From: Gammaproteobacteria bacterium
GTDB taxonomy: Bacteria; Pseudomonadota; Gammaproteobacteria; Pseudomonadales; Azotimanducaceae
Direction of reading: 5' to 3'
Length of the DNA stretch: 6,120 bases
Assembly (NCBI GenBank): GCA_009840715.1
Contig: VXNE01000594.1
Location: forward strand, 1-6,120
Shown here: piece after piece, positions 5,870 to 6,120 of the stretch
Layout of the letters: every line of letters starts with the position of its first letter
Position numbering within the stretch: the first letter of the stretch is position 1
The notes under the pieces: generated by a model
Told to the model about the DNA's origin: nothing
Seen by the model: the letters and a program-made list of their open reading frames with translations, nothing else
The model's database searches: none
Translations under genes and position numbers: made by a program

Positions 5870-5881
5870 TTGGGTGCCCAA
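5870..5881. promoter_or_regulatory. TTGGG-CCCAA palindrome at the expected transcription start (candidate operator)
   Basis: Perfect five-base arms around a two-base centre touch the candidate -10 element and cover the predicted start of transcription of the 92-residue gene. Binding of a dimeric repressor here would block initiation. No regulator gene is in the window, and a 12-base palindrome can occur by chance. Confidence 0.35.
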
Positions 5882-5907
5882 TCTACGCGGCCTCACTGCG
5901 TGGCCAA
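5880..5907 (-). promoter_or_regulatory. Candidate sigma70-like promoter for the 92-residue gene and M48 unit
   Basis: On the minus strand TTGGCC (four of six matches to TTGACA) is followed after 16 bases by TAGATT (four of six matches to TATAAT). Initiation would then fall about 30 bases before the ATG. The lower GC content of this stretch and its position after the preceding gene's end are supportive, but both boxes are degenerate. Confidence 0.35.
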
Positions 5908-5938
5908 ATGGCTGATCTCTCGCAGGCCTGTGGGAAAT

Positions 5939-5951
5939 CGCAGTTTCTGCG
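5939..5951 (-). terminator. Weak hairpin after the beta-propeller gene, possible terminator
   Basis: CGCAG and CTGCG arms with a three-base loop are followed on the minus strand by ATTTCCC. The stem is only five pairs and the T-run only three, so it would be a poor intrinsic terminator. It lies about 50 bases after the stop of the right-edge gene. Rho-dependent termination in this region is equally possible. Confidence 0.25.
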
Positions 5952-6003
5952 CCGGCGGAAATGTCCTACAGGTCGCGAGCCTTTGGCCTGTCCCGACGAC
6001 GGA

Positions 6004-6120
6004 TCAGCTCGCCGGCGCCACCCGAATCACCCGCCCGGCCTGCGAATCCGTCAGCACGTACAGGCTCCCGTCCGCCCCCATCCGCACGTAGGCCAGCGCC
6101 ACGACCACCCCCACTCGCAG
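6004..6120 (-). CDS. C-terminal fragment of a probable PQQ-dependent sugar dehydrogenase/sorbosone dehydrogenase-type beta-propeller
   Basis: The last 38 codons and the TGA stop of a gene that starts beyond the right edge. The visible end contains VRMGADGSLYVLTD followed by GRVIRVAP, the typical final blade of soluble glucose/sorbosone dehydrogenase-like propellers, where a GPDGxLYVLTD strand-turn-strand is followed by a GRxxR closing strand. Such proteins are usually exported six-bladed propellers that oxidise sugars, often with PQQ. The stretch before it is hydrophobic (VGVVVALAY) and departs from the usual motif, so this may be a divergent member or another NHL-type propeller. It ends about 160 bases before the 92-residue gene and is probably unrelated to it. 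Confidence 0.55.
   Translation of the reverse strand: MRVGVVVALAYVRMGADGSLYVLTDSQAGRVIRVAPAS

Noticed and set aside
5819..6091. 90-codon plus-strand frame over the right intergenic region
   Set aside because: No ribosome binding site or recognisable domain. It overlaps the sugar-dehydrogenase-like 3' end and the leader of the 92-residue gene.
1..6120. CRISPR arrays, tRNA/rRNA genes, insertion sequences, attachment sites
   Set aside because: No regularly spaced direct repeats, tRNA-like cloverleaf, rRNA stretches, transposase motifs or terminal inverted repeats were seen on either strand.

Overview
The window is GC-rich (about two thirds G+C by eye), densely packed, and read almost entirely from the minus strand. 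Short intergenic gaps, start/stop overlaps, GTG and probably TTG starts, and long spurious open frames on the opposite strand all fit a high-GC bacterium. The adaptor protein, MacB-type permease and PQQ-dehydrogenase-like fragment suggest a diderm such as an Acidobacteriota, Gemmatimonadota or proteobacterial relative. Nothing seen fixes the phylum.

Read along the minus strand, from right to left, the layout has three parts. (1) At the right edge is the last 38 codons of a probable PQQ-dependent sugar dehydrogenase-type beta-propeller protein. A roughly 160-base intergenic region follows, with a small hairpin, a candidate sigma70-like promoter and a palindrome at the expected transcription start. 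(2) Next comes a two-gene unit: a 92-residue exported, very glycine-rich protein and a 390-residue M48-family membrane zinc metalloprotease. Two short hairpins lie in and next to the 38-base gap between them. (3) After a 117-base gap there is a tight six-gene unit: a 93-residue exported protein ending in a glycine zipper, a SpoIIM/DUF95-family membrane protein, an unrecognised 202-residue membrane protein with about five helices, a HlyD/MacA-type adaptor, a MacB/LolD-type ABC ATPase, and a MacB/FtsX-type permease cut by the left edge. The joints in this unit are GTGA, ATGA, a 38-base gap, a TGATG overlap and a 15-base gap, so it is almost certainly co-transcribed and partly translationally coupled.

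The most interesting reading is that the window holds an uncharacterised small-peptide secretion or immunity system. A SpoIIM/DUF95 membrane protein, a second hydrophobic protein, an adaptor, an ATPase and a MacB-like permease resemble, in composition and order, the accessory part of circular bacteriocin clusters such as enterocin AS-48 and carnocyclin A. Here each transcription unit starts with a small exported glycine-zipper protein of nearly the same size (92 and 93 residues), and a membrane metalloprotease sits next to the first. The individual gene families are clear. The joint peptide-system function is inference, and housekeeping alternatives such as envelope stress or lipoprotein/lipid export remain open.
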